From Paracoccaceae bacterium (GTDB taxonomy: Bacteria; Pseudomonadota; Alphaproteobacteria; Rhodobacterales; Rhodobacteraceae): 63,462 nucleotides of DNA. The position numbers and the translations under genes are program-made. Position 1 is the stretch's first letter; each line of letters starts with the position of its first letter. This document shows positions 8,426 through 18,569 of this stretch, in pieces. The notes under the pieces were generated by a model. It was not told the origin of the DNA. It saw nothing but the letters and a program-made list of their open reading frames with translations, and did not search any database. Location of the stretch: positions 1 to 63,462 of the forward strand of contig JAKVCO010000022.1 in NCBI GenBank assembly GCA_022448245.1, read 5' to 3'.

Positions 8426-9337
8426 ATGGGCGATAATTCTGACGGACCGTCTTTCGCGGCGCGTAGCGCGCACGCCACAGGCGACGAAACTGATAGCGAC
8501 GCGAGTAGCGACGCAAAACGTAATGAGGCGGGATTTTTCGGACGCCTCGTGCAGGCGCTCAGCCCCTCTGAGACAGAAGATCCGGTAGCACCGGTGGCCG
8601 TCGTTGGCGCGCCCGGCATGCTCAACTTGCGCCGTATGCGGGTCGAGGATGTAGTGACGCCCAAAGCGGATATCGTGGCTGTGGCCGAAGACATCTCGCG
8701 CGATGAATTGGTGGACGTCTTCCGCGAAAGCGGTCTGACACGTTTGCCGGTCTATGTGGGCACGCTGGATACGCCGCTGGGCTTTACCCACCTGAAGGAT
8801 TTCGCGCTCAAACATGGGTTCAACGGGAAGGGCGGGGATTTTGATCTGCGCGAGCTGACGCGCGATGCGCTTTACGTGCCGCCGTCGATGCCCATTGGCG
8901 TGCTCTTGACCAAGATGCAGACAGACCGGATCCACATAGCGCTCGTCATCGACGAATATGGCGGCGTGGACGGTCTCGTGACGATCGAAGACCTCATCGA
9001 GCAAGTCATCGGCGAGATCGAAGACGAGCATGACGCCGAAGAAGGCGAATACTGGGTCGTCGAAAAGCCGGGCTGCGTTCTCGCGGAAGCCAAGGCCCCG
9101 CTCGAGGACTTTGAGGAGGCTTTCAAGCTCGATCTGACGGCGCATGAAGATATCGACGAAGAAGATATCGACACGCTGGGCGGCCTTGTGGCGATGCTCT
9201 CTGGGCGCGTGCCCGCGCGGGGCGAGGTTATCCGGCATCCAGCTGGCCCCGAATTCGAGGTGGTGGACGCCGATCCGCGTCGGATAAAGAGGCTGCGTGT
9301 CCGTATCCCCGAACAATTCCCAGACGCCGCTGAGTGA
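8426..9337 (+). CDS. CorC/HlyC-type CBS-domain protein
   Basis: A 303-residue soluble protein of the CorC family, linked to magnesium and cobalt efflux. After a polar N-terminus of about 70 residues come two CBS domains (roughly 78-135 and 145-200; the segments VEDVVTPKADIVAV and VVIDEYGGVDGLVTIEDLIEQVIGEI-type turn are characteristic) and a C-terminal CorC_HlyC domain (about 215-300) with an acidic DEEDIDTLGG stretch. No membrane segment is present. It overlaps the start of lnt by 41 bases. Confidence 0.9.
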   Translation: MGDNSDGPSFAARSAHATGDETDSDASSDAKRNEAGFFGRLVQALSPSETEDPVAPVAVVGAPGMLNLRRMRVEDVVTPKADIVAVAEDISRDELVDVFRESGLTRLPVYVGTLDTPLGFTHLKDFALKHGFNGKGGDFDLRELTRDALYVPPSMPIGVLLTKMQTDRIHIALVIDEYGGVDGLVTIEDLIEQVIGEIEDEHDAEEGEYWVVEKPGCVLAEAKAPLEDFEEAFKLDLTAHEDIDEEDIDTLGGLVAMLSGRVPARGEVIRHPAGPEFEVVDADPRRIKRLRVRIPEQFPDAAE

Positions 9338-10790
9338 TCGTCTTTCTCGCCTGAGCGCCCGCGCCCGGTTTGGCACTTTTGCCGGTCTCGGGGGGCTTGG
9401 GGCGCTGGCCCATCCGCCAGTCGGATTGCCTATTCTGACGATCGCGGCGCTTCTCGCGCTCTTTTGGCTGAGGCCATGGACGCTCGCCCCACGCGCGGCG
9501 GCGTGGGCGGGATGGGCCTTTGGTCTGGGGCACTTTGCCGTGACGCTCCATTGGCTGGTGGAACCCTTCCTCGTTGATATCGCGCGCCACGGCTGGATGG
9601 CGCCCTTTGCAATCGCGCTCATGGCAGGGGGGCTCGCCCTCTTCTGGGGGGCAGCGTTCTGGGTCGGGGCATGGCGGCGCAGTGGGCTTGTATTGGCGGT
9701 GGCAATGGCCGCGGCCGAGTTTGCGCGGGCGCACGTTTTCACGGGCTTTCCATGGGGCATGCACGTCACAGCCTTTGTGGACGTTCAGCTTTATCAGGGG
9801 GCTTCATGGCTAGGCCCCCATGGTCTGACGGCCGCCCTCTACCTTATCGTTGCGCTCTCAGTCCGCATGTGGGCCACGCTCGCAATGGGTGGGGCGGCCT
9901 TGGCCGTTTTATCGGTGGCGCCTGTTGCACCTGCGCCTCAAGGCGATGGGCCCATCGTGCGCGTTGTGCAGCCCAATGCGGAGCAGCACCTGAAAAGGGT
10001 GCCCGAACAGGCCCCCATATTTCTCAATCGACAGCTCGAGGCGACAGCCGCCCTCCCGGGGGCCGAGCTTGTCATCTGGCCTGAGGTTGCGCTGACGACC
10101 TGGCTTGAAAACGCCTCCGGCATCTTTGAGGAGGCCGCCCGGCGCGGGCAGGGGGCAGCGGTCCTTATTGGTGCGCAGAGCTACCGGGACGGCAAGGTCT
10201 TCAACGCGCTCGCCCATGTCGATGAGGCCGGGCAGATGGCCAGCCGATATGACAAGGCGCATCTTGTGCCCTTTGGCGAGTACATGCCGCTGGGCGAACT
10301 CTTTTCGCGCATGGGCATCTATGGACTGGCCGCAGGGGATGGCTATGGCTTTGCGGCTGGAGACGGGGGCGTGATCTTTAACGTCGAAGGCGTGGGCCCT
10401 GTGCTGCCTCTGATCTGCTACGAAAGCATCTTTGCGCATGACGTCAGGCGCCTGGACTTCCGTCCTAGGATGATTGCGGTTGTCACCAATGACGCCTGGT
10501 TTGGACAACTCGGCGGACCTGCCCAACACCTTCAACATGCGCAGGCCCGCGCGATCGAGCTGGGCCTGCCGGTGGCACGCTCGGCGAACACGGGGATTTC
10601 AGCGATCATCGATGCGAAGGGGCGCATCGTGGCGTCTCTTGGTCTGGGTGAAACTGGCCATGTGGACGCGCGACTGCCGGCTCCGTTGCCCCCTACGCTT
10701 TATGCGCTCACCGGCGACCTTGGACTTTTGGGGCTCGCGATAATGGTGCTTTTGAGCCATGTCGCGCTTCGCCGCTTCGATTTGGATTGA
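9297..10790 (+). CDS. lnt: Apolipoprotein N-acyltransferase Lnt
   Basis: Lnt adds the third acyl chain to the N-terminal cysteine of lipoproteins at the periplasmic face of the inner membrane. The 497-residue protein begins with several hydrophobic helices (to about residue 200), then a nitrilase-type domain with the catalytic Glu in IWPEVALTTW, Lys in YDKAHLVPFGEY and Cys in LICYESIF, and closes with one more membrane helix near 475-490. GTG 9297 lies inside corC; a slightly later start is possible. Substrates in this window include Pal and the lipoprotein at 4757. Confidence 0.93.
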   Translation: MSVSPNNSQTPLSDRLSRLSARARFGTFAGLGGLGALAHPPVGLPILTIAALLALFWLRPWTLAPRAAAWAGWAFGLGHFAVTLHWLVEPFLVDIARHGWMAPFAIALMAGGLALFWGAAFWVGAWRRSGLVLAVAMAAAEFARAHVFTGFPWGMHVTAFVDVQLYQGASWLGPHGLTAALYLIVALSVRMWATLAMGGAALAVLSVAPVAPAPQGDGPIVRVVQPNAEQHLKRVPEQAPIFLNRQLEATAALPGAELVIWPEVALTTWLENASGIFEEAARRGQGAAVLIGAQSYRDGKVFNALAHVDEAGQMASRYDKAHLVPFGEYMPLGELFSRMGIYGLAAGDGYGFAAGDGGVIFNVEGVGPVLPLICYESIFAHDVRRLDFRPRMIAVVTNDAWFGQLGGPAQHLQHAQARAIELGLPVARSANTGISAIIDAKGRIVASLGLGETGHVDARLPAPLPPTLYALTGDLGLLGLAIMVLLSHVALRRFDLD

Positions 10791-10824
10791 CCCCCTGCCG
10801 GGCCACGCGTAATCGGCATTAATG

Positions 10825-10873
10825 CCTTCACAACGGCTTCCTGGCGTGAAGGTGAACCCAATCCAATGGAGCA
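10825..10873 (+). ncRNA. SAM/SAH riboswitch of metK
   Basis: The short leader carries stem CCTTCAC (10825-10831) paired with GTGAAGG (10846-10852) around the loop AACGGCTTCCTGGC, then AATGGAGCA at 10865-10873. This matches the conserved core of the Rhodobacterales SAM/SAH riboswitch, in which the loop GGCUUCC pairs with the GGAGC of the ribosome-binding site to form a pseudoknot. The GGAG here is 8 bases before the metK ATG, so ligand binding should block translation of the SAM synthetase. The identification rests on memory of the consensus and is strong. Confidence 0.9.
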
Positions 10874-10879
10874 CTTTTC

Positions 10880-12058
10880 ATGGCCCGCACAGACTACATT
10901 TTCACCTCGGAATCCGTGTCCGAGGGACATCCCGACAAGGTGTGCGATCGCATCTCTGATGCCGTTCTTGATGCGTTTCTCGCGGAAGACCCTCTCGCCC
11001 GTGTCGCGGCCGAAACCTTTGCCACGACCAATCAGGTCGTCATCGGCGGTGAAGTCGGTCTCACGGACCAAGACAAGATGCCCGAATTCATGGGCCGCAT
11101 CGACGGGATCGCCCGCGATTGCATCAAGGACATCGGCTACGAGCAGGACAAGTTCCACTGGCGCACCTGTAACGTCCTGAACCTGCTTCACGAGCAATCC
11201 GCGCATATTGCGCAGGGTGTGACCGGTGAGCAGGGCGACGAAGGCGCAGGCGACCAGGGCATCATGTTCGGCTACGCCACGACCGAAACGGAGGCGCTCA
11301 TGCCAGCGCCGATCCAGTTCTCCCATGCGATCCTTAAGCGCCTCGCTGAAGTGCGCAAGGATGGCTCTGAGCCCACGCTCGGTCCGGACGCAAAGTCCCA
11401 GCTGTCGGTGCGCTACGAGAACGGCAAGCCCGTTGAAGTGACCTCCGTGGTATTGTCCACGCAGCACCTCGATGAGACCATGACCAGCGCTGACGTGCGC
11501 GCGGTCGTCGAGCCTTACATTCTCGAAGTTCTGCCCTCCGGTTGGATTACGCCCAAAACGGAATGGCACGTGAACCCTACCGGCAAGTTCGTCATCGGTG
11601 GACCGGATGGCGACGCAGGCCTCACGGGGCGCAAAATCATCGTGGATACCTATGGCGGCGCAGCCCCTCACGGCGGCGGCGCGTTCTCGGGCAAAGATCC
11701 CACCAAAGTGGACCGTTCGGCGGCCTACGCGGCGCGCTACCTTGCCAAGAACATCGTGGCTGCTGGCATGGCTGAGCGTTGCACGCTCCAGCTCTCCTAC
11801 GCGATTGGCGTGGCAAAGCCGCTGTCGATCTACGTGAACACGCACGAAACCGGCGAAGTGCCTGCAGAGCAGATCGAGGCAGCCGTCGCCAAGTGCATGG
11901 ATCTCACACCGCGTGGTATCCGGACGCATCTCGAACTCAACAAGCCGATCTACCAGCGCACGGCAGCCTACGGCCACTTCGGACGCGCAGCTGAGGCGGA
12001 TGGCGGCTTCTCTTGGGAGCGTACCGACCTCGCCGAGGCGCTCAAGAAAGCCGTCTGA
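10880..12058 (+). CDS. metK: S-adenosylmethionine synthetase MetK
   Basis: MetK makes SAM from methionine and ATP in the cytosol. All family signatures are present in 392 residues: [16 protein letters not shown] at 7-22, [12 protein letters not shown] near 125, and the phosphate-binding [16 protein letters not shown] near 270. The start at 10880 is fixed by the riboswitch ribosome-binding site. trmB, a SAM user, begins 5 bases after the stop, so the two are probably co-translated. Confidence 0.97.
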   Translation: MARTDYIFTSESVSEGHPDKVCDRISDAVLDAFLAEDPLARVAAETFATTNQVVIGGEVGLTDQDKMPEFMGRIDGIARDCIKDIGYEQDKFHWRTCNVLNLLHEQSAHIAQGVTGEQGDEGAGDQGIMFGYATTETEALMPAPIQFSHAILKRLAEVRKDGSEPTLGPDAKSQLSVRYENGKPVEVTSVVLSTQHLDETMTSADVRAVVEPYILEVLPSGWITPKTEWHVNPTGKFVIGGPDGDAGLTGRKIIVDTYGGAAPHGGGAFSGKDPTKVDRSAAYAARYLAKNIVAAGMAERCTLQLSYAIGVAKPLSIYVNTHETGEVPAEQIEAAVAKCMDLTPRGIRTHLELNKPIYQRTAAYGHFGRAAEADGGFSWERTDLAEALKKAV

Positions 12059-12062
12059 GGCC

Positions 12063-12776
12063 GTGGGACTTCCGCCAAAGCACCCCGAAGCGCCCTGGCG
12101 TAACTTCTACGGGCGCACCAAGGGAAAGACCCTCAAGCCCGCGCAGGAACGTGATCTCGCCGAGGTCCTTCCGCGCGTGCACCTTGAGGGGGTGGACTGG
12201 GACGAGAACCCAGACCGAGCGCCGCTGGACATGTCCTGGCTCGAAGGGCGCGAGCTTTGGCTGGAAGTTGGTTTTGGTGGCGGTGAGCATCTCGTGGCTC
12301 AAGCCACAGCCAATCCTGACGTGGCCTTGATTGGCTGTGAGCCTTTTCTGAATGGCGTGGCGATGCTTTTGGGCAAACTTCGGCGAGAGGGCATCAGCAA
12401 CGTTCGTGTGCACCCCGGAGATGCGCGGGATCTCTTTGACGTTTTGCCTGAGGGCGGTGTGGCGAAGGCCTTCCTCCTTTACCCCGATCCTTGGCCAAAA
12501 GCGCGCCATCATAGACGGCGTTTCGTGACGCCCGAACACCTCGCGCCCCTTCACCGCTGCCTTGCGCCCGGCGCTGAGTTCCGCGTGGCCACCGATATCC
12601 CCGATTATGTCCGGCAGACTTTAGAAGAGGTGCCTTCAGCCGGGTTTACATGGCATGTTTCTGGTCCGTCGGACTGGCGCGAGCCTTGGGGCGACTGGCA
12701 CCGTACGCGCTACGAGAGCAAAGCGCTCCGTGAAGGGCGCATTCCACATTATTTGACCTTCTCGCGTAACGCCTAG
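12063..12776 (+). CDS. trmB: tRNA (guanine-N7-)-methyltransferase TrmB
   Basis: TrmB forms m7G46 in the variable loop of tRNAs with SAM as donor. The 237-residue protein shows the SAM-binding loop EVGFGGGEHL, the NVRVHPGDARDL segment and the catalytic YPDPWPKARHHRRRF signature. I chose GTG 12063, 5 bases after the metK stop; the open frame runs back into metK but that part is not TrmB-like. Confidence 0.93.
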   Translation: MGLPPKHPEAPWRNFYGRTKGKTLKPAQERDLAEVLPRVHLEGVDWDENPDRAPLDMSWLEGRELWLEVGFGGGEHLVAQATANPDVALIGCEPFLNGVAMLLGKLRREGISNVRVHPGDARDLFDVLPEGGVAKAFLLYPDPWPKARHHRRRFVTPEHLAPLHRCLAPGAEFRVATDIPDYVRQTLEEVPSAGFTWHVSGPSDWREPWGDWHRTRYESKALREGRIPHYLTFSRNA

Positions 12777-12883
12777 AACGCGCCCGCCCGCCTCCCCCTC
12801 GCCTTTTCAGGCTCGGCCTTAGGGGGCGCCGCTTCGCGGCGGGGTGCTATGGTGGAAATGCGCACGGCTGAGCCTTGCCTCTA

Positions 12884-12958
12884 GCGGAAGTACACCTGCA
12901 CGAAGAAGGGACGTGTCGTTCTTACGCCTATTTTCTTTGTGCCTATGTACTTCGGGGG
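12884..12958. repeat. Dispersed palindromic repeat, copy A (both arms)
   Basis: In the 245-base gap before aroA, GCGGAAGTACACCTGCACG (start 12884) and its continuation AAGAAGG form one arm, and TTCTTTGTGCCTATGTACTT (12933-12952) the imperfect inverse. Related units occur at 46963-46994 and 52003-52086. The pair could fold as a hairpin in RNA or cruciform in DNA. The rest of the gap holds a small GC-rich hairpin near 12825-12845 and no gene. Confidence 0.7.
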
Positions 12959-13021
12959 TTTGGGGGCTGGCCCCCAAGTGCCTGCGGATGTAGGAGCGAA
13001 GCCGGAAACTGGGAGACCGAA

Positions 13022-14365
13022 ATGTCAGGACATGGCGCAGCGATACCGATGACAGCGCGAAAGGCGGGGCCGCTCTCAGGCGTTGCCGAAGTGCCAGGGG
13101 ACAAGTCGATCTCTCACCGCTCGCTGATCCTTGGTGCGCTCGCCGTGGGAGAGACGCGCATCATCGGTTTGCTTGAAGGAGACGATGTGCTCGACACGGG
13201 CAAGGCCATGGCTGCTTTCGGTGCCGAAGTCATCAATCACGGTGGCGGTAACTGGTCTGTCCATGGTGTTGGGGTTGGTGGTTTTGCAGAGCCTGATCAC
13301 GTCATTGATTGTGGCAACTCTGGTACCAGCGTGCGCCTGATCATGGGCGCCATGGCCACTTCGCCTATCACTGCCACGTTTACCGGCGATGGCTCGCTCG
13401 TGAAGCGACCAATGGGACGAGTAACCGATCCGCTCGCGCTTTTTGGTGCAGCTTCCTACGGCCGCGAGGGCGGACGCTTGCCTTTGACCGTCGTTGGCGC
13501 GCGCGCGCCTGACCCTGTCCGTTACGTCGTGCCTGTCCCGTCTGCCCAGGTAAAGTCTGCTGTGCTCTTTGCCGGCCTGAATGCTCCGGGCAAGACCGTG
13601 GTCATCGAAAGAGAAGCCACGCGCGATCATACTGAGCGCATGATGGCAGGTTTCGGCGCTGAACTTGAAATCGAAGACACCGACGAAGGCCGCGTGATCA
13701 CCCTCACTGGTCAGCCGGAGCTGAAGCCGCAGACTATTGTGGTCCCGCGCGATCCGTCTTCGGCGGCATTTCCAGTTTGCGCGGCTCTGATCGTGCCGGG
13801 CTCGGACGTTTTGGTCCCCAACATCGGATTGAACCCCACGCGCGCGGGGCTCTACACCACGCTGCGTGAAATGGGCGCTGATCTCACCTACGAGAACATG
13901 CGCGAAGAGGGCGGCGAGCCGGTCGCGGACCTCCGTGCCAAGTACTCACCCAACATGCAGGGCATCACCGTGCCGGCCGAACGTGCCGCTTCGATGATCG
14001 ACGAATTCCCTGTCCTCTCGGTAGTTGCGGCCTTCGCGAAGGGACGCTCGCACTTTCTGGGCGTCAAGGAGCTTCGTGTGAAAGAAAGCGACCGGATTGC
14101 TGCCATGGCAGACGGGCTGCGTGCCAATGGGGTCGAAGTTGAGGATACCGAGGACACGATGACTGTGATCGGCACAGGCACCGTCCCGGGCGGCGCGCAG
14201 GTGGCGACCCACCTCGACCACCGCATCGCCATGTCGTTCCTTGTGCTTGGGATGGTGAGCGACGCACCGGTTAGCCTCGACGACGGGCAACCCATTGCTA
14301 CCTCGTTCCCGATCTTCGAGCCGCTGATGGTCGAGCTCGGCGCGCGGATCGAGCGCGATGTATGA
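13022..14365 (+). CDS. aroA: 3-phosphoshikimate 1-carboxyvinyltransferase AroA
   Basis: EPSP synthase, sixth step of the shikimate pathway, joining PEP to shikimate-3-phosphate. The 447 residues contain [12 protein letters not shown] near the N-terminus, the PEP-site GNSGTS, and [11 protein letters not shown] in the C-terminal domain. The overall style ([14 protein letters not shown] and following) resembles class II enzymes of alphaproteobacteria, but the loop reads GNSGT rather than the GNAAT of the glyphosate-tolerant CP4 enzyme, so the alanine that excludes glyphosate is absent. Start ATG 13022 is where homology begins; the frame is open to 12875. Confidence 0.94.
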   Translation: MSGHGAAIPMTARKAGPLSGVAEVPGDKSISHRSLILGALAVGETRIIGLLEGDDVLDTGKAMAAFGAEVINHGGGNWSVHGVGVGGFAEPDHVIDCGNSGTSVRLIMGAMATSPITATFTGDGSLVKRPMGRVTDPLALFGAASYGREGGRLPLTVVGARAPDPVRYVVPVPSAQVKSAVLFAGLNAPGKTVVIEREATRDHTERMMAGFGAELEIEDTDEGRVITLTGQPELKPQTIVVPRDPSSAAFPVCAALIVPGSDVLVPNIGLNPTRAGLYTTLREMGADLTYENMREEGGEPVADLRAKYSPNMQGITVPAERAASMIDEFPVLSVVAAFAKGRSHFLGVKELRVKESDRIAAMADGLRANGVEVEDTEDTMTVIGTGTVPGGAQVATHLDHRIAMSFLVLGMVSDAPVSLDDGQPIATSFPIFEPLMVELGARIERDV

Positions 14366-14762
14366 AGGCGGGTGCCTCTGGGGCGCGATGCGCTACCGCG
14401 TCGAAGGCGAGCTGCGCCCGGTCATCGCGTGTCATTGCCAGCAGTGCCGCCGCACCAGCGGCAAATATGTGACCGCCACGTCCTGCGTCCGTAACGCGAT
14501 TGAGACCACCGGCGACGTGAGCTGGTATAAATCCTCTGACGACGCCCGGCGTGGGTTCTGCCCGACCTGCGGTTCCCAGCTCTTCTGGAACGGACCGGAT
14601 GCGCACCTATCTATCATGGCGGGCACGCTTGATGACGCCACAGGGCTGAGCATCGGTGCACATATCTTCTGCGCCGACAAAGGCGCCTATTGTGAGATTA
14701 CGGATGGTCTGCCGCAGGCCCCTGCCGATGACGCCGTTATGACCACGCAGGTGCCTTTGTGA
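14358..14762 (+). CDS. GFA (CENP-V/GFA) domain protein
   Basis: A 134-residue zinc-binding protein of the glutathione-dependent formaldehyde-activating family. The zinc cysteines are visible as [10 protein letters not shown] at 5-14, [11 protein letters not shown] near 25-35 and CPTCGSQLF near 68-76. Individual members rarely have a proven substrate. It overlaps the end of aroA by 8 bases and the start of cmk by 4, so it is translationally inserted into the common aroA-cmk pair. Confidence 0.85.
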   Translation: MYEGGCLWGAMRYRVEGELRPVIACHCQQCRRTSGKYVTATSCVRNAIETTGDVSWYKSSDDARRGFCPTCGSQLFWNGPDAHLSIMAGTLDDATGLSIGAHIFCADKGAYCEITDGLPQAPADDAVMTTQVPL

Positions 14763-15364
14763 GCTTTTGCGTCGCCATCGACGGACCCGCCGCGGCGGGC
14801 AAGGGCACCATCGCGAAGAGCGTTGCTACACATTTCGAATTGCCGCATTTGGATAGCGGCCTCCTTTACCGCGCGGTCGGCGCGCGGGAACTGCAGGGGG
14901 AGGACCCGGTTTCTGCGGCAGAGGCGCTCGACCCTAGTGAGCTTGATGCAGAGAAACTGCGCACGGCCGAGATCGCAAAGGCCGCCAGCCGCGTTGCCGT
15001 GATCCCTGAGGTTCGCGCGGCGTTGGTCGATTTCCAACGCGTCTTCGCGCAGCGGGCAGGGGGCGCTGTCATCGATGGCCGCGATATTGGCACGGTCATT
15101 GCACCAGATGCTGCGGTCAAGCTCTTTGTGACGGCCTCCGTTGAGGCGCGGGCCGAACGGCGCCACGCGGAACTGATGGCCCGTGGCGAGGCCTCTGATC
15201 TGGCGCAGGTGCGCGACGACGTGGCCGCCCGCGATCGGCGTGACAGGGAAAGGACCCTCTCCCCCCTTGTCGCCGCCGAAGATGCGCTTACGCTCGACAC
15301 AACTGACCTGACGATCGAAGAGGCCGTTGAAGCGGCCATCGCAGCGGTCGCAGCCAAAAGATAG
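14759..15364 (+). CDS. cmk: Cytidylate kinase Cmk
   Basis: Cmk phosphorylates CMP and dCMP with ATP. The 201-residue protein opens with the P-loop [15 protein letters not shown] and carries [13 protein letters not shown] and the lid-region RDRRDRERT segment. It starts at GTG 14759 inside the end of the GFA gene. In many alphaproteobacteria rpsA follows directly on the same strand; here rpsA lies 4 kb away in opposite orientation. Confidence 0.94.
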   Translation: MSFCVAIDGPAAAGKGTIAKSVATHFELPHLDSGLLYRAVGARELQGEDPVSAAEALDPSELDAEKLRTAEIAKAASRVAVIPEVRAALVDFQRVFAQRAGGAVIDGRDIGTVIAPDAAVKLFVTASVEARAERRHAELMARGEASDLAQVRDDVAARDRRDRERTLSPLVAAEDALTLDTTDLTIEEAVEAAIAAVAAKR

Positions 15365-15400
15365 GGCGTCCTCGCCCGCAAGACGGGAAGGAGACTTTCC

Positions 15401-16390
15401 ATGAAAATGCGTAAGATCGACGGTCGCGATGTCAGCATTCTGGGCATCGGCGGCATGTCATTTTCGGATTTCTACGGAACAACCAACGAGGCTGAGAGCC
15501 ATGCTGTGCTCGATGCGGCGGTTGAGGCTGGCGTTACCCATATCGACACGGCCAACATCTATGGGATGGGCAAAAGCGAAAGCGCCATCGGGTCGTGGCT
15601 TGCGGACCGCGGGGGGCGCGACCGCTTCTACATCGCCACAAAGGCCGGGATCGCACGTGGTGTGGGCGCGGCTGCCGCGAACTTCGACAACTCAGCGGCT
15701 TATCTGGAGAGCGAGCTGGATGGCAGCCTCAAGCGCCTGGGCATCGATCACATTGACCTCTTCTACATCCACAGGCGCGATCAGAGCATCCCGATCGAGG
15801 ATGTGACGGGCACCCTTGCGGGGTTCATCAAGAAGGGGAAGATCGGTGGGTTCGGCTATTCAGAGATCTCTCCGGCCAGCCTTAGGCGGGCATCTGCAGT
15901 GCACAAGGTGTCAGCCGTTCAGTCGGAATATTCGCTTCAAACCCGCGTGCCCGAGCTGGGGCTGAGCCAGGCCTGTGCCGAACTCGGAACGACGCTGGTG
16001 GCGTTTTCACCGGTGGGGCGTGGACTGTTGACCGATCTGCCGCCGAGCGCTGACAAATACACCGAAGGCCAGCCATGGATGGCGGCGAACCCGCGTTTTG
16101 TTGAGCCTAACCTGAGCGCCAATATCGCGGTGACCGAGCCTCTGCGTGAACTCGCCGCATCGCTGGGTGTGTCGACGGCGGCCATAGCGCTGCGCTGGGT
16201 TTATGACCAGGGAGAGCACATCGTTGCAATCCCTGGCACGCGCTCGGCAGATCGGTTCCGCGAGTACCTCGCCGCGGATCGTATTCCTGCCGCCGCCATG
16301 GAAGAAGTCGCCCGCCTGTTGCCACCGGGTTGGGCACATGGCGACCGCTATTCCCATGCTCAGTGGAACGGACCGGAGAACTATTGCTGA
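15401..16390 (+). CDS. Aldo/keto reductase
   Basis: A 329-residue NAD(P)H-dependent reductase of the aldo/keto reductase superfamily with a TIM-barrel fold. The catalytic tetrad is traceable: Asp in HIDTANIYGMGKSE together with its Tyr, Lys in YIATKAGI and His in FYIHRRD. The C-terminal cofactor segment IVAIPGTRSADR is typical. A good ribosome-binding GGAAGGAG precedes ATG 15401. It abuts the DUF2130 gene by a single base. Substrate unknown. Confidence 0.88.
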   Translation: MKMRKIDGRDVSILGIGGMSFSDFYGTTNEAESHAVLDAAVEAGVTHIDTANIYGMGKSESAIGSWLADRGGRDRFYIATKAGIARGVGAAAANFDNSAAYLESELDGSLKRLGIDHIDLFYIHRRDQSIPIEDVTGTLAGFIKKGKIGGFGYSEISPASLRRASAVHKVSAVQSEYSLQTRVPELGLSQACAELGTTLVAFSPVGRGLLTDLPPSADKYTEGQPWMAANPRFVEPNLSANIAVTEPLRELAASLGVSTAAIALRWVYDQGEHIVAIPGTRSADRFREYLAADRIPAAAMEEVARLLPPGWAHGDRYSHAQWNGPENYC

Positions 16391-16391
16391 G

Positions 16392-17573
16392 ATGGCTGAT
16401 CGCATCGAACCGACGCTGAGTTGTCCCAACTGCAACCACGAGATCGAACTGACCGAGAGCCTCGCAGGCCCTCTGCTTGCCGACATGCGGCGCGAACATG
16501 CCGAAGCGCTCGCTTCGCAAAAGGCGGAAGTAGAGGCCCAAGCGCGTGCCGTCGCCGAGGCGGCGCAGGCGGAGAAGCTTGAGGCACTAGCTGCCGAGGC
16601 CGAGGCGCAGCGGCTGCGCCTTGAGGCTAGCGAGAAACGCGTGGCCGAGGCTCGCGCGGCTGAGAAGGCTGCGCTCGAGAAAGAGCAAGCGCTGAAGGAT
16701 CGCGAGGCGGAGCTTGAGGTAGAGGTCGCCAAGAAGCTCGCTCTAGAGCGTCGCCTGCAGGAGGAAAAACTGCGCGTGCTGATCACTACTCAGATGGCCG
16801 AGGCGCAGGCCGAAAAGGACGAGGCCGCGAACCTGCGTCTGGCGGAGAAAGACCAGCAGATGGAGACGCTGAAGCGCCAGATCGAGGTGTTGAAGCAGAA
16901 ATCTGACAAAGGCTCTCAGCAGCTGCAAGGCGAGGCGCTGGAGGTCGCGCTGGAAGAGAGGTTGGGTCAGGCATTCCCCCTCGATCAGCTCACCCCCGTG
17001 GGCAAAGGCGTGCGTGGGGCGGATTGTCTGCAGCAGGTGCAGAGCGCGGGCGCCATCATCTGGGAGGCCAAGCGCGCCCAGAACTGGTCAAAGGACTGGC
17101 CCGCCAAGCTCAAGGAAGACCAGCGCCGTGAAGGGGCAGAGATCGCCGTTCTGGTGAGCGTCGTGCTTCCCGACGGTGTCGACACCTTTGCGGAACACGA
17201 GGGCGTCTGGGTGACCAGCCCGCGCTTTGCCGTGGCGCTGGCAGGGGTGCTGCGCCAGGGCCTTCTGGCCACCGCGCAGGCCGAGCGGCGCAAGGAAGGG
17301 CAGGCGGAGAAGACGGAGCTTCTTTACGACTACCTCACCGGCACGGGTTTCCGTCAGCGCGTGGAGGCCCTCGCCGAGACCTATGAGGCCATGCGGAAGT
17401 CGCTCGATCAGGAGCGCGCCTCGATGCAACGCATCTGGTCAGCGCGGGACAAACAGATCGTCAGGATGCTGGATGCCACGACGGGCATGTACGGCGACAT
17501 TCAGGGGATCGCAGGCGCGTCTTTGCCGGATATCGAGGCCTTTGCGCTGCCGTCGCCGGAGGACGAGCTTTAG
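16392..17573 (+). CDS. DUF2130 coiled-coil protein
   Basis: A 393-residue protein with three parts: a short N-terminal zinc-ribbon-like [13 protein letters not shown], a long Glu/Ala/Lys-rich coiled coil (about residues 35-175), and a C-terminal DUF2130 domain. In the latter, [10 protein letters not shown] is followed by [11 protein letters not shown] and WPAKLKEDQ, which resembles the D...ExK core of PD-(D/E)XK nucleases; that is my inference. ATG 16392 directly follows the aldo/keto reductase stop. It converges on trpF with a 4-base overlap. Confidence 0.85.
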   Translation: MADRIEPTLSCPNCNHEIELTESLAGPLLADMRREHAEALASQKAEVEAQARAVAEAAQAEKLEALAAEAEAQRLRLEASEKRVAEARAAEKAALEKEQALKDREAELEVEVAKKLALERRLQEEKLRVLITTQMAEAQAEKDEAANLRLAEKDQQMETLKRQIEVLKQKSDKGSQQLQGEALEVALEERLGQAFPLDQLTPVGKGVRGADCLQQVQSAGAIIWEAKRAQNWSKDWPAKLKEDQRREGAEIAVLVSVVLPDGVDTFAEHEGVWVTSPRFAVALAGVLRQGLLATAQAERRKEGQAEKTELLYDYLTGTGFRQRVEALAETYEAMRKSLDQERASMQRIWSARDKQIVRMLDATTGMYGDIQGIAGASLPDIEAFALPSPEDEL

Positions 17574-18202
17574 CGCAGCGCGGCGGCGAAGGCTTCCATA
17601 AGGCCAGCGTCTTTGACACCCGGCGCGCTTTCAATGCCCGACGCGAGGTCCACTTGATCGGCACCGGTGAGGCGCACAGCCTCGGCCACGTTGGCGGACG
17701 TCAGCCCACCTGCCAACATCCACGGCTTTGACCATGCGCGACCGTCGAGAAGGCGCCAGTCGAAGGTGACACCATTGCCGCCCGGCAGAACTGCGTTCTT
17801 AGGGGGCTTGGCATCCACCAGGATTTGGTCGGCCACCGCCTCGTACTCCGCGATGCGGGCGACGTCTTCTGCGCCCGCGACGCCCAGCACCTTCATCACC
17901 GGCAGGCCTGTGCGGACCTTCGCCTCGGCCACGCGTTCCACGCTCTCAGAACCATGGAGCTGGATCATGTCGAGAGGCACTGTCGAGGTCAGCTCGTCCA
18001 GCAGGGCATCGTCTGGATTCACCACCAGCGCGACCTTCACCATGTCGCCCGCCAGCGGCGCCAAGGCGGCGGCCTCTGCGGGCGTCACGTAGCGTGGAGA
18101 CTTCGGGAAGAAGTTGAACCCGATATAGGCCGCGCCGGCGGTTGCCGCCGCACGGATGTCCTCGGGCCGGGTAAGCCCACAGAACTTCATTTTCACGGAC
18201 AT
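17570..18202 (-). CDS. trpF: Phosphoribosylanthranilate isomerase TrpF
   Basis: TrpF opens the ribose ring of phosphoribosylanthranilate in tryptophan synthesis. The 210-residue TIM barrel carries the catalytic Cys in [11 protein letters not shown] and the catalytic Asp in QILVDAKPP, with the phosphate-binding [11 protein letters not shown] near the end. ATG 18202 fits the family start. It is the last gene of the minus-strand run rpsA-ihfB-lapA-trpF; trpB lies on the plus strand beyond rpsA. Confidence 0.93.
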   Translation of the reverse strand: MSVKMKFCGLTRPEDIRAAATAGAAYIGFNFFPKSPRYVTPAEAAALAPLAGDMVKVALVVNPDDALLDELTSTVPLDMIQLHGSESVERVAEAKVRTGLPVMKVLGVAGAEDVARIAEYEAVADQILVDAKPPKNAVLPGGNGVTFDWRLLDGRAWSKPWMLAGGLTSANVAEAVRLTGADQVDLASGIESAPGVKDAGLMEAFAAALR

Positions 18203-18206
18203 GAGC

Positions 18207-18569
18207 TTAGCGCGCGTCTTCGAGCATGGCGAGGACCTCGTCCTTGCCATCGTTCGCTTCGCCTTTGAGGCGCTTCACTTCGCGCTTGAGCGTCACGTTC
18301 TCGCGTTGCCCGGTGCGCATGGCGGAGCGGTGCTTGTGTTCGCGCACCCATTCCCAGACGTAGCCGATGACGACGCCCACCACGATGCCACCAAAGATGA
18401 CAATAAAGAGCGGCAGCTGGATCGAGGCGCTCAGGATGCCAAGACCCGGCATAGAGTGCAGCGATTCAGGCGCGGCATTTACAGTGACAGGAGCCCTATT
18501 GCCCAAGGATACAATAACCAGCACGATCGCGACCGCGGCCAGCACAAGGTAACGAAGATATCTCAGCAT
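18207..18569 (-). CDS. LapA-domain inner-membrane protein
   Basis: A 120-residue protein with two membrane helices (about residues 5-22 and 50-72) and a basic, coiled-coil C-terminal tail, matching the LapA/YciS (DUF1049) family that is often next to ihfB. It abuts ihfB with no gap and is 4 bases from trpF. In E. coli LapA works with LapB in lipopolysaccharide assembly control; whether this one does is unknown. Confidence 0.82.
   Translation of the reverse strand: MLRYLRYLVLAAVAIVLVIVSLGNRAPVTVNAAPESLHSMPGLGILSASIQLPLFIVIFGGIVVGVVIGYVWEWVREHKHRSAMRTGQRENVTLKREVKRLKGEANDGKDEVLAMLEDAR

Noticed and set aside
8294..9769. 491-codon open frame opposite corC and lnt
   Set aside because: Runs across two well-supported genes on the other strand and lacks a start context.
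10700..11977. 425-codon open frame opposite metK
   Set aside because: It covers the riboswitch and metK antisense; no family resemblance.
12875..13021. N-terminal extension of aroA
   Set aside because: It would translate the palindromic repeat; AroA homology starts at 13022.
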